From RGIG4576 sp964606575 (lineage in GTDB: Bacteria; Bacteroidota; Bacteroidia; Bacteroidales; Muribaculaceae): a stretch of 22,453 nucleotides of DNA. The stretch is from assembly GCA_964606575.1 (NCBI GenBank), contig CAZSHA010000034.1:1-22453 (forward strand). Reading direction: 5' to 3'. Below, piece by piece: positions 8,049 through 15,787 of this stretch (the first letter of the stretch is position 1; the number at the start of each line of letters is the position of its first letter). A program made the position numbers and the translations under genes. The notes under the pieces are model-generated. The model was not told where the DNA came from. It saw nothing but the letters and a program-made list of their open reading frames with translations, and searched no databases.

Positions 8049-10007
8049 TTAATGATTGTTCACGACAAGTTGGTCGTTGTTAATGCGTTGCATGTATTGT
8101 TGTATTATAGCTTTCAGTTGATGTTCCATTTCAGTTTGATTCGGAACAGTATCTATCAAGTTTTCTTTTAATAAACGATCGGTTTTAATATTATATAAAG
8201 CGGTAGATTTGTTTCCGTCAAATTGAAGCATATAATCCCCTTTCACAAACTGGTAGATACCGTTATTGTAGTTTACAGCAAAAGTGTCGCCAGATGGTGT
8301 TGAAAGTAAGTCTATACCGAACGAAACATACGGTTTGTCATATCCTAAATAGTTGAGTACAGTAGGCATAATGTCAATTTGTTGTGCAATAGCAGTTTCA
8401 TTATATGCAGCTGTAAGTGAAGAATCTCCAGGTGCGTAGAATATGATAGGCACTTCAAAAGAGCCTAAATCGGTTTTATATTCGGCATGATGCGATTCGT
8501 TTGAGTGATCGGCAGTTAAAACGAAAAGGGTGTTGTCATACCATTCTTGTTGTTTGGCTTTCTCAAAGAATCGGCGTAGCGACATATCGGTGTAGCTTAT
8601 GCATTTCTCAATAGGTACTTTACCCTCGGCAAAAGTGCCAGAGTAGCGGTCAGGTATCACAAACGGGTGGTGTGATGATGCGGTGAATACTGCTGTCATG
8701 AAAGGTTGTTGGAACATTGCCATTTTGTCGGCATAGAATTGTAGAAATTCTTCGTCCCAAATAGCCCAAGTGCCGTCGTAGTCGGAATCTTTGTATCTGT
8801 TTCCGTCGGCTTTATATTCGGTTAATCCAAAATAATCTTTGAAACCGGCAGCCCTAGCGAATGCCTCAAATCCCATAGATCCGTTAGGTGCTCCGTGGAA
8901 AAATGCGGTATAATATCCTTTGCTATTTAATTCGCCGGCTATACTGCTCACTTTGTTAAGTGAAGCTGGAGTAAGGAAAAACGGTTCGATAAACATAGGT
9001 ATACCCGAAAGTATAGAAGGCATGCCGTCGATACTTTTACGACCGTTGCTGAAAGAGTAACGATAGGTGACGGCATGTTGGGCGATAGAGTCGACGAAAG
9101 GCATATATCCGGGATATTCGTTCGGAGTATCGTGGCGGTTGAGCCAAGCGCTGTACTCTTTGCCGAAACTTTCAACAATGAGAACCACAACATTGCGAGA
9201 GGTGAAATTTGCAGAGTCAGCAGGATAGTGTACTGGCATATAGATGTTTGCCATTTCTTCGTCATTCATGTACTCTGGAGTGACAAAAGCCTTTTTACCA
9301 ATTGTGCGAATCACCGAGAAAGGAGTATTAAGCACTACCGCTGTTTCTATAGGACGGTTAACATATTGATTGGCATTGCTTATTGTGATGGGTCGCACAG
9401 CGTGTCCCACGCCTCCTCTAATTCCTATAACACTTAGTCCGATTGCCACTATAAAGGCAAGCGATTGCACAATGTAATAAACAGGTTTATTTAAATTCTT
9501 TTTGGATTTAGGCGTGCGGTATAAACGATACATTGCCCACACTAGAATGATGAAAGCAACAACCAAATACCAGTGTATAAATATTTCTTTGAAGAAAATG
9601 CCAGCTATGTTGCCCTCGTTGGAAAACTCATTGAAAACGGTGGCAGTGGAACGTCGTCCCGTAAATTGAAAATACACAGAATCAACAAGGTTCGAAATCA
9701 AAGCGATAGAATTTAAGCACACATAAGTTATACGTGTAGCTTTATAATATCCGCTTTTTTCTTTTAAATGTAGCGGGAACAAAGCCATTAATATATAGAC
9801 GGCATTAACATAGAGTAGGGCGGTAGTGTCGAATTTCATAGCTCCGCGCAACATTTCTTGTGCTAGCTCCCACGACATATAAGGAGCGAAATAGCTATAG
9901 TTTACAACATAGAATATGATTCTTGCCAGCATGAAAAAAATGTATGCAAGTGCTATATTGCATAGTGTGCTGCCTATAACTGATTGAGAAAATTGTTTGA
10001 ATTTCAT
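8049..10007 (-). CDS. LTA-synthase-like sulfatase-family transferase, copy 2
   Basis: This 652-residue paralogue of the next gene has the same architecture: five membrane segments in the first 200 residues, a linker nearly identical between copies (RPITISNAN...YVNRPIETA, about 205-223), then the periplasmic sulfatase-fold domain. Landmarks are E279 in VESFGKEY, NGRKSIDGMPS (321-331, S325 at the nucleophile position), SHHP (445-448) and TADHSN (498-503, D500/H501). All metal ligands are present, so both copies should be active. It follows the kinase gene with a 19-bp gap. The catalytic core is conserved while the acceptor-side loops (about 365-415) differ more. Separate acceptors, or separate positions on one acceptor, are inferred. 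Confidence 0.82.
   Translation of the reverse strand: MKFKQFSQSVIGSTLCNIALAYIFFMLARIIFYVVNYSYFAPYMSWELAQEMLRGAMKFDTTALLYVNAVYILMALFPLHLKEKSGYYKATRITYVCLNSIALISNLVDSVYFQFTGRRSTATVFNEFSNEGNIAGIFFKEIFIHWYLVVAFIILVWAMYRLYRTPKSKKNLNKPVYYIVQSLAFIVAIGLSVIGIRGGVGHAVRPITISNANQYVNRPIETAVVLNTPFSVIRTIGKKAFVTPEYMNDEEMANIYMPVHYPADSANFTSRNVVVLIVESFGKEYSAWLNRHDTPNEYPGYMPFVDSIAQHAVTYRYSFSNGRKSIDGMPSILSGIPMFIEPFFLTPASLNKVSSIAGELNSKGYYTAFFHGAPNGSMGFEAFARAAGFKDYFGLTEYKADGNRYKDSDYDGTWAIWDEEFLQFYADKMAMFQQPFMTAVFTASSHHPFVIPDRYSGTFAEGKVPIEKCISYTDMSLRRFFEKAKQQEWYDNTLFVLTADHSNESHHAEYKTDLGSFEVPIIFYAPGDSSLTAAYNETAIAQQIDIMPTVLNYLGYDKPYVSFGIDLLSTPSGDTFAVNYNNGIYQFVKGDYMLQFDGNKSTALYNIKTDRLLKENLIDTVPNQTEMEHQLKAIIQQYMQRINNDQLVVNNH
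8071..8129. repeat. Near-identical 59-bp repeat, copy B (3' end of LtaS-like copy 2)
   Basis: Partner of 6069-6127, differing at 2 of 59 positions. A homologous recombination event between the two would delete or fuse one paralogue plus the 31-bp gap. Confidence 0.85.
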
Positions 10008-10026
10008 AATCCTGAAAAAGTATCGT

Positions 10027-10782
10027 TTATTTTTTCAAATGTAGTATGTTTTTGAGATTGCTTTTACGTCTTTTTTTCTCCCAAAATTGTATATTTTCCC
10101 TTTTTGCTATATTTACAATTGCTTGTTCGTCGCAATCTTCTTTCAGTTTTGCATAAGTTCGTGCCAAACGTTCAGTTTCGTTCAAATTTGGATTAAGATT
10201 CTTGAAATTATGCATGAATTTTTTTTCAGATGTAACATTGAAATCCATGCGATTTATATCGATGATATAGAAATTCATATCCTTATCCCAAAGAATATTT
10301 CCAGCTGAAAAATCCTTATGGTACACGCCATTTTCTTTTAATTGAAGCATTAGTTTAGCTATATTTTCTACAATCTCGTCACGATTGGAGAAACGTTCCC
10401 ATTCTCGCACATTCTCAGCTTCGATAGTTAGGCAAATATAATAGCTGTGCTCAATAAAGCCATCCTTATGGACTTCTATAAAGGCTATAGGTTCTGGTGT
10501 TTTTATGCCTAATTCAAGCAGTTTATTGGCGTTTTCATAAGAACGTTGAGCCTTACTTTTACGCAGGTAAGTATAGGCAATGCGGTTGTGAAAAGGGGGA
10601 ATTTTGAAACTTTTTATTGTCAAATCCACATCAGGATAACCGTCAGTTTTAATGATATTTCTGAAAACAGTGTTCCTACCTTTATATATTATTTCGCCTA
10701 GCTGTTCGTCTTGAGTTGGAATATTTTCGATATAGCTTCTCAAGAAATGATACTTTGGGTTTATTTCATATTTTATATTCAT
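10027..10782 (-). CDS. WaaP/InaA-like lipopolysaccharide sugar kinase
   Basis: This is a 251-residue cytoplasmic protein of the Kdo/WaaP (InaA) branch of the protein-kinase-like fold, which phosphorylates Kdo or heptose in the LPS core using ATP. Visible kinase elements are the strand LTIKSF (54-59, K57 as the ATP-contacting Lys), the catalytic loop HKDFSAGN (155-162, D157 base, N162 metal) and IIDIN (173-177), where D175 takes the DFG-Asp position. There is no signal peptide or membrane segment. It lies between a glycosyltransferase (16 bp upstream) and the LtaS-like pair (19 bp downstream), so a role in phosphorylating a glycan built by this locus is likely. Which sugar is modified is not shown by sequence. 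Confidence 0.82.
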   Translation of the reverse strand: MNIKYEINPKYHFLRSYIENIPTQDEQLGEIIYKGRNTVFRNIIKTDGYPDVDLTIKSFKIPPFHNRIAYTYLRKSKAQRSYENANKLLELGIKTPEPIAFIEVHKDGFIEHSYYICLTIEAENVREWERFSNRDEIVENIAKLMLQLKENGVYHKDFSAGNILWDKDMNFYIIDINRMDFNVTSEKKFMHNFKNLNPNLNETERLARTYAKLKEDCDEQAIVNIAKRENIQFWEKKRRKSNLKNILHLKK

Positions 10783-10798
10783 ATATTCTGTAGGATTA

Positions 10799-11566
10799 TC
10801 AAGAATTATGATTTTTAGCTTTGGAAGTCCAAGCTGTAATATGACTGCAGTGATTTATATAATATGTTTCCTCTTCGGTGAGGTTGGAACTATCTTGATA
10901 CCAAGGCAAGTGTTTGATACTGTATGGTTTATCAGTGCGGTATGATTCTACGCTGCGGCTACGGCTCAAACCTACTCTAGGGCGATAAAGAGCAAAAGTA
11001 GTATCTGTCGGTACTAGTCTAAGTCCGTCTTTATTTACAGGTGAGCTCCAGAACCGCTTTTCCCATTCTAATACCTTTTGCTTATTGGCGAAGTATTCGG
11101 GAATGTCGTCAATAATAAGAGATAAACCTATTTTTCTTGCAAGGGGATAATTGTTTTTTAAAAGATTGTGTAGATGTTCTATGACATCGTTTGGACAATC
11201 ATCAGTTAGTACAACATCGGAGTCGGTATAGATGTAATAGTCGCAACAAAAGCGTTTCCGTGTAGGTTTGTCTTTCCATAAAGCCTTGAAACCAAGATTT
11301 CTACCTAATAAAATAACTTCATGCTCACAATTATTATAAAATTCAAGTAACGGTGGGTATGTGCTGTTGTTGTCAAGAATATATATATTCTTATAACCTC
11401 TTTTTTCAAGCGAGGTTATAAGAAGCCTTAATGTTGTAAGCCTATTGAAATTGTTTATGATAATTGGAATTTCTTTACCGCTTGATATTTTTGATGGCGA
11501 TATTTTCTCCAATATATAATAAGCCAAAGACGATACAGATGAAGATATTTTTTTTATAATGTTCAT
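10799..11566 (-). CDS. Putative GT-A-fold glycosyltransferase (family 2-like)
   Basis: The 255-residue product has no signal peptide; residues 8-20 form a weakly hydrophobic segment. A GT-A-like nucleotide-sugar half is visible: a first strand and loop PIIINNFNRL (34-43), a second strand NIYILDNNST (60-69), and YIYTDSDVV (111-119) with a DxD-type metal motif D115-S116-D117. The C-terminal half (PTDTTFALYRP) carries the acceptor side. Its ATG overlaps the stop of the upstream DUF5672 gene in an ATGA arrangement (11563-11566), so translation is probably coupled. It likely adds a sugar to a surface glycan that is then phosphorylated by the next gene's kinase. Donor and acceptor are unknown, and the family call is from motifs only. 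Confidence 0.72.
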   Translation of the reverse strand: MNIIKKISSSVSSLAYYILEKISPSKISSGKEIPIIINNFNRLTTLRLLITSLEKRGYKNIYILDNNSTYPPLLEFYNNCEHEVILLGRNLGFKALWKDKPTRKRFCCDYYIYTDSDVVLTDDCPNDVIEHLHNLLKNNYPLARKIGLSLIIDDIPEYFANKQKVLEWEKRFWSSPVNKDGLRLVPTDTTFALYRPRVGLSRSRSVESYRTDKPYSIKHLPWYQDSSNLTEEETYYINHCSHITAWTSKAKNHNS

Positions 11567-12372
11567 TTTTTGGAAAGGATTATAGGATACCAGAATTTTT
11601 TCATTTTTCGTTTATACCATGCATGACATCCGAAGGGTAGTGTATTGCCATTTAACTCATAACATAGTTTCGGATATTTATCGAAACTGAATTGTAGAGC
11701 CTCTTTCCAATCGGGATAATTAAAACCTATGCCATGTTTATTGACTTCTATGCTGAAAAACACATCTTCATTGTATAGATGGTGGCGTATGCTGATATAA
11801 TGGTCGATAATCTTTTTCAGTTTTATTACCGCATTCAAGTGGCTTTCCACTTTACGTAACGATAATCCTCCATTTCCAACCTTATAACGAGTCATTTGTG
11901 AGCAACGTTGGTGGGTAATTTCGCAATATTTACGTTTTATCCATGATGTTATTTTGAACAAAGGGAAATTGTATATAGGGCGCAACAGCCAAGGTGCACC
12001 CACATAATCATAACCTTTATTGCACCATTCAGTTAGTGTGTCTTTAAACACATAGGCATCCAATTGATAAATGAGTATGTATTCAGAGTGGGAGAAGCGA
12101 TTATATAGTTCCTCCGACATCATCAGACGGTTATAGCCGGCAATACCCGCAAAGTATGAATCGTCGAAGTTTTCTGTTTCATTTACAGGGTAATCGGCTA
12201 GTAATGTGTTTAAATCAAGTGATGCGGGTTTTATTACAACAATCCGATATCGGTTTAAAACTTTGAAAAGTCTGTCGAACGATATTTTTTCGTATTCAGA
12301 GAAAGAGTTTTTATATATGGGTACAACTATTGTTACAAGGTCTTTTGTTCTTTCTGTTTTTTCTTTATGCAT
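11563..12372 (-). CDS. DUF5672 family protein, probable glycosyltransferase
   Basis: This 269-residue protein carries features I associate with DUF5672, often found in polysaccharide loci: IVVPIYKN near the N-terminus, ILIYQLDAYVF (about 99-109), YDYVGAPWLLRP (about 121-132), VGNGGLSLRK (about 165-174) and an EDVFF acidic motif (about 203-207). The QLDAYVF and EDVFF acidic residues resemble the metal and base positions of GT-A enzymes, so a glycosyltransferase role is inferred. The frame could start at GTG 12375, giving one extra residue; the ATG at 12372 is the simpler choice. The gene overlaps the next one by 4 bp and heads the - strand unit, or follows alkD by 84 bp. Confidence 0.75.
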   Translation of the reverse strand: MHKEKTERTKDLVTIVVPIYKNSFSEYEKISFDRLFKVLNRYRIVVIKPASLDLNTLLADYPVNETENFDDSYFAGIAGYNRLMMSEELYNRFSHSEYILIYQLDAYVFKDTLTEWCNKGYDYVGAPWLLRPIYNFPLFKITSWIKRKYCEITHQRCSQMTRYKVGNGGLSLRKVESHLNAVIKLKKIIDHYISIRHHLYNEDVFFSIEVNKHGIGFNYPDWKEALQFSFDKYPKLCYELNGNTLPFGCHAWYKRKMKKFWYPIILSKK

Positions 12373-12399
12373 CACACAGATTTCTTTTATATTATTGTG

Positions 12400-12435
12400 T
12401 AAAAATACATTTATTCCTCATAATAAGCAAGCAAA
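12400..12435 (-). promoter_or_regulatory. Weak candidate promoter for the envelope-decoration unit
   Basis: On the - strand, TATTTTTA (12407 down to 12400) is one mismatch from TAnnTTTG and lies 27 bp before the ATG at 12372. A TTG (12430-12428) lies 20 bp upstream of it, with a TTTG a few bases further (12435-12432). The gap also contains nothing resembling a terminator for alkD, so read-through is possible. Confidence 0.3.
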
Positions 12436-12456
12436 AAAAGTTCTTATTCCTATCTT

Positions 12457-13173
12457 TCATTGCTCTTTCTTGATAGAGAGATAGTGTTTTCGCTGAGATG
12501 TTGGCATTTTCTCGATGGCATAGCGAAGCGCAGTGCGGGGCATGTGGCATGCGTGTTTGTCAAGAAAGCGTGTTAACACGTCAAAGTCCTTTTTACCTAT
12601 TTCACGTAACATCCACCCTGTTGCTTTATGTATAAGGTCATGATGATGTGACAGATATTTTTCGGAAAGCTTCAGAGTTGTTTCAAATTTTCTGTTTCGT
12701 ATAAAAGTGAGTGTTGTCACTATGGCTATGCGTTGTTCCCATAGATTGGATCTGTCGCTGAGCATGAATAGAATGTCATGAGATTTGTCCAATAAATACT
12801 CACCTAAAATATATTCACAACTTAAATCCACCAAGTCCCAATTATTTATGTACTTTGTGTTGCTAAGGTAGAAATCTACTATATCTTTTTTTGAACTGTC
12901 GACTTTACATTTTTTATACTTTAGAACGAGAGCAAAGAGGGCAGAAGCGCGGTGCTCGTGAATTGGACTTTGAAGCATTTCTTTGAAAACGTCAAATGGA
13001 GCATCAAAGAATCTCTTTGCAATTTCTCTATTTTGTGGAACGGTCAGCCCTATGAAAATATCGCCTTCGCCATATTGTCCTTTTCCTGTTTTAAAGAAGC
13101 CCGATAGGATTTTTGCTTTTTCGGGATTCTTTTTGTCGTTTAATTCTTTTTTCCAAATTTCCGCTAAAGACAT
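12457..13173 (-). CDS. AlkD-type DNA alkylation repair protein
   Basis: This HEAT-like-repeat DNA glycosylase removes N3- and N7-alkylated purines from DNA. The 238-residue length matches the family. Residues known from Bacillus cereus AlkD are all present at matching spacing: W112 and D116 in NNWDLVDLS (W-x3-D, as W109/D113 in AlkD), R148 in WEQRIAIV, and W187 in GWMLREIG. It is therefore likely an active glycosylase. The sequence is alpha-helical throughout with no signal peptide. It is oriented away from ybeY; the 279-bp divergent gap should hold its promoter, but I see only a one-mismatch -7 box (GATTTTTG, - strand, 13218-13211). It could also be transcribed into the downstream DUF5672 unit. 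Confidence 0.9.
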   Translation of the reverse strand: MSLAEIWKKELNDKKNPEKAKILSGFFKTGKGQYGEGDIFIGLTVPQNREIAKRFFDAPFDVFKEMLQSPIHEHRASALFALVLKYKKCKVDSSKKDIVDFYLSNTKYINNWDLVDLSCEYILGEYLLDKSHDILFMLSDRSNLWEQRIAIVTTLTFIRNRKFETTLKLSEKYLSHHHDLIHKATGWMLREIGKKDFDVLTRFLDKHACHMPRTALRYAIEKMPTSQRKHYLSIKKEQ

Positions 13174-13399
13174 ATTATAATCTTATTATGTATTTATAGG
13201 TGTAAAATTACAAAAATCAGTAAAAAAGTCTGGGTAAATTATTTGAAATGGAGAAAATTTTGAACTCTCGTCGAATTAAATTTAATATAATGTCTTGAAC
13301 TTCAGTAAAATATGGTTGTTTTTGGTGTTTGTGATTTCTAGCCAGAAAAATTGGAGAAACTCCTATTCTGTGCGATTTTTAAATTTATGTTAATTACTA

Positions 13400-13430
13400 A
13401 TTGCTAATTATCAATTCTATGTTATCTTTG
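13400..13430 (+). promoter_or_regulatory. Good sigma-ABfr promoter for the ybeY-mnmG unit
   Basis: ATTG (13400-13403) lies 19 bp before TATCTTTG (13423-13430), an exact TAnnTTTG box, at near-ideal Bacteroidetes spacing. The ybeY ATG is 23 bp further on. The -33 element lies in an almost palindromic AT tract, TAATTA...TAATTA (about 13391-13410), which may also bind a regulator. The rest of the 279-bp divergent gap (13174-13399) is AT-rich. It holds a short imperfect hairpin (GGAG/CTCC at 13353-13363) but no ORF or RNA gene that I can recognise. Confidence 0.65.
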
Positions 13431-13452
13431 TGTATATATTAGGTGAAAAATT

Positions 13453-13872
13453 ATGTCGGTAATAAATTTTACAGCACAAAGAGTCGACATGCCCAGTTTC
13501 GACCAAGACCAAGTGAGAGATTGGGTAGAACGGGTGGCGCATAGTTTTAATAAACGAGTGGGCGACTTGACATACATATTCTGTGACGATGAAAGAATCT
13601 TGGAGGTAAACCGCCAATTCCTTCAGCATGATTATTACACTGATATAATAACTTTTGATTATTCTAATAAACGAAGAATCAGCGGTGATATGTTCATTTC
13701 GCTTGATACGGTGCGAAGTAATGCCGAGCTGTTTAAGCGTAGCTACGACGAAGAGTTTATGCGAGTGGTAATACATGGCGTGTTGCACTTGTGTGGCATA
13801 AATGATAAGGGCGAGGGTGAACGTGAAATTATGGAACAACATGAGAATGAGGCACTTGCTATTCTAGCTTAA
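13453..13872 (+). CDS. ybeY: YbeY endoribonuclease / rRNA maturation factor
   Basis: YbeY is a single-strand RNase needed for 16S rRNA 3'-end maturation and ribosome quality control. The 139-residue protein has the family layout: an N-terminal region with DLTYIFCDDERILEVNRQFL (38-57), YYTDIITFDY (61-70) and GDMFISLD (78-85), then the metal site HGVLHLCG (108-115). The usual ligand pattern is H-x3-H-x5-H; here it is H108-x3-H112-x5-D118, an Asp replacing the third His. I recall non-His residues at this site in other Bacteroidetes YbeY, so it is probably a lineage trait rather than loss of function. It is first in the + strand series, 13 bp before mnmG, with a strong promoter upstream. Confidence 0.93.
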   Translation: MSVINFTAQRVDMPSFDQDQVRDWVERVAHSFNKRVGDLTYIFCDDERILEVNRQFLQHDYYTDIITFDYSNKRRISGDMFISLDTVRSNAELFKRSYDEEFMRVVIHGVLHLCGINDKGEGEREIMEQHENEALAILA

Positions 13873-13885
13873 TATTCCTAAGAAG

Positions 13886-15763
13886 ATGAGATTTGATTAT
13901 GATGTAATAGTGATAGGTGCTGGTCATGCTGGCTGTGAGGCAGCGTGCGCAGCTGCGCATTTAGGTTCTCGCACATTACTTATCACGTTGGATATGAACA
14001 AGATAGCTCAAATGAGCTGTAATCCTGCGGTTGGTGGAATAGCTAAAGGGCAGATTGTTAGGGAGATTGATGCGTTGGGCGGTGAAATGGGAATTGTAAC
14101 CGATAGGTCGGCAATCCAATTCAGGATGCTCAATCGCTCTAAAGGTCCTGCGATGTGGAGTCCAAGAGCTCAATCTGATTGTGCAAAATTTATTGCTGAA
14201 TGGCGTAATATTATAGAAAACACACCTAATCTATATATGTGGCAAGACGATGCTATCGGTTTTGCTATAGAGGATGGTGCTGTGGTTGGAGTGAAAACGG
14301 CTTTTGGCGTTGAATTCAAGGCTAAATCGGTTGTTTTAACTGCTGGAACATTTTTAAATGGGCTAATGCACGTGGGGCGTGTTCAAATAAAAGGCGGACG
14401 TGTGTCGGAACCTGCATCCCACGGAATCACCGAGCAATTGCGTGATTTAGGGTTTGTTACGAATAGAATGAAGACAGGAACGCCTGTAAGAATAGATGCT
14501 CGCTCTATAAATTTTGATTTGGCTGAGAAACAAGAAGGTGATAACGATTTCCATAAATTCTCGTACATGCCAGATGTGAAACGTGAACTCAAACAGCGCC
14601 CATGCTGGATAGTGAATACTAATAGTGAAGTGCATGAGATTTTACGTGAGGGTTTGCCTGATTCACCATTATATAATGGGCAGATACAGAGTATAGGACC
14701 ACGTTATTGTCCTAGTATCGAAACTAAGATTGTAACTTTTGCCGATAAGGATTCGCATCAGTTGTTTTTGGAGCCAGAGGGTGAGAGTACGCAAGAATAT
14801 TACGTAAACGGATTTTCGTCTTCATTGCCTCTAGAGGTGCAGTTTAATGCATTGCAGAAGGTGCCAGCGTTAGCCGATGTACAGATATATCGCCCTGGTT
14901 ATGCTATAGAATACGACTTTTTTGATCCTACGCAGCTGCTTCACACGCTAGAAACAAAACTGGTGAAGAACCTATTTTTTGCAGGTCAAGTGAATGGTAC
15001 TACTGGTTATGAGGAGGCGGCTGGTCAAGGTTTGATAGCTGGCATCAACGCACACCAGAAAGCTGTAAGAGGCGAACCGTTTGTGTTGGGTCGTGATGAG
15101 GCTTACATAGGAGTATTGATAGATGACCTTGTTACGAAGGGGGTAGACGAGCCATATAGAATGTTTACGTCACGTGCTGAATATCGTATTTTGTTGAGGC
15201 AAGATGATGCAGACATGCGATTGACCGAGAAATCTTACAAGTTGGGTCTTGCTACAAAAGAACGTTACGACTATATGGTGTCGAAGCGTGAACAGCGTGA
15301 TAGATTGGTCGAGTTCTGCAAAGAATTTTCAATAAAACCGTCTTTAATAAACGAAGATTTGGTAAGGTTAGGGACTTCTCCTTTGAAAGAAGGGTGCAAG
15401 CTGTATTCGTTGGTTCTGCGACCACAACTTGATATAAACAAATTGGCTTCGATTGTTGCTCCGTTAAATAATTTCTTGGAAACACTGGAGAATGAGCGGA
15501 GAGAGGAAATTATAGAAGCAGCGGAAATTTTGATAAAATATCAAGGCTATATAGACCGTGAGAAGATGATAGCCGAAAAGATAATGAGGCTTGAAAATGT
15601 GAAGTTAAAAGGAAAGTTGAAGTATAGCGAGATAAACGCGCTTTCAACTGAAGCTAGGCAGAAGTTGGAACGCATTGACCCGGAAACTGTGGCGCAAGCT
15701 GCAAGAATACCTGGAATATCTCCAAGCGACATTAATATATTGCTTTTATTATTAGGAAGATAA
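13886..15763 (+). CDS. mnmG: MnmG (GidA) tRNA U34 carboxymethylaminomethyl modification subunit
   Basis: With MnmE it builds the (carboxymethyl)aminomethyl group on uridine 34 of several tRNAs, using FAD and methylene-tetrahydrofolate. The 625-residue protein is full length. It has the Rossmann FAD motif GAGHAGCEAA (11-20), the MSCNPAVGGIAKG stretch, GTPVRID, CPSIETKIV with its conserved Cys, and FFAGQVNGTTGYEEAAGQG near the second FAD-contact region. The helical C-terminus ends in IPGISPSDINILLLLLG, which contacts MnmE and tRNA in the family. It is co-oriented with ybeY and followed by the parS site in a 44-bp gap before apt. Nothing is unusual in the protein. Confidence 0.97.
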   Translation: MRFDYDVIVIGAGHAGCEAACAAAHLGSRTLLITLDMNKIAQMSCNPAVGGIAKGQIVREIDALGGEMGIVTDRSAIQFRMLNRSKGPAMWSPRAQSDCAKFIAEWRNIIENTPNLYMWQDDAIGFAIEDGAVVGVKTAFGVEFKAKSVVLTAGTFLNGLMHVGRVQIKGGRVSEPASHGITEQLRDLGFVTNRMKTGTPVRIDARSINFDLAEKQEGDNDFHKFSYMPDVKRELKQRPCWIVNTNSEVHEILREGLPDSPLYNGQIQSIGPRYCPSIETKIVTFADKDSHQLFLEPEGESTQEYYVNGFSSSLPLEVQFNALQKVPALADVQIYRPGYAIEYDFFDPTQLLHTLETKLVKNLFFAGQVNGTTGYEEAAGQGLIAGINAHQKAVRGEPFVLGRDEAYIGVLIDDLVTKGVDEPYRMFTSRAEYRILLRQDDADMRLTEKSYKLGLATKERYDYMVSKREQRDRLVEFCKEFSIKPSLINEDLVRLGTSPLKEGCKLYSLVLRPQLDINKLASIVAPLNNFLETLENERREEIIEAAEILIKYQGYIDREKMIAEKIMRLENVKLKGKLKYSEINALSTEARQKLERIDPETVAQAARIPGISPSDINILLLLLGR

Positions 15764-15771
15764 CACTAAAA

Positions 15772-15787
15772 TGTTTCACGTGGAACA
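15772..15787. other. parS centromere site (ParB binding)
   Basis: TGTTTCACGTGGAACA is the reverse complement of TGTTCCACGTGAAACA, an exact match to the bacterial parS consensus TGTTNCACGTGAAACA. It extends to a 22-bp palindrome (15769-15790) with one mismatched pair. It lies 8 bp after the mnmG stop and 20 bp before the apt start. ParB dimers load here and spread to organise chromosome segregation with ParA and SMC. parS sites cluster around oriC in most bacteria, so this window is probably origin-proximal. Confidence 0.88.

Noticed and set aside
6050..12372. The - strand cluster as a teichoic-acid biosynthesis operon
   Set aside because: The LtaS-like domains alone do not show LTA synthesis; the rest of the window is typical of Gram-negative Bacteroidales, and no dlt, tag or LTA glycolipid gene is visible.
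13417..13842. A 141-residue - strand frame opposite ybeY
   Set aside because: It mirrors ybeY and its promoter, and its composition is typical of antisense of a coding gene; ybeY has clear family motifs.
14367..14380. A second CACGTG core inside mnmG as another parS
   Set aside because: The flanks (GCACGTGGGGC) do not give TGTTNC or GAAACA; it matches only the 6-bp core. The CACGTG near 15167 fails in the same way.
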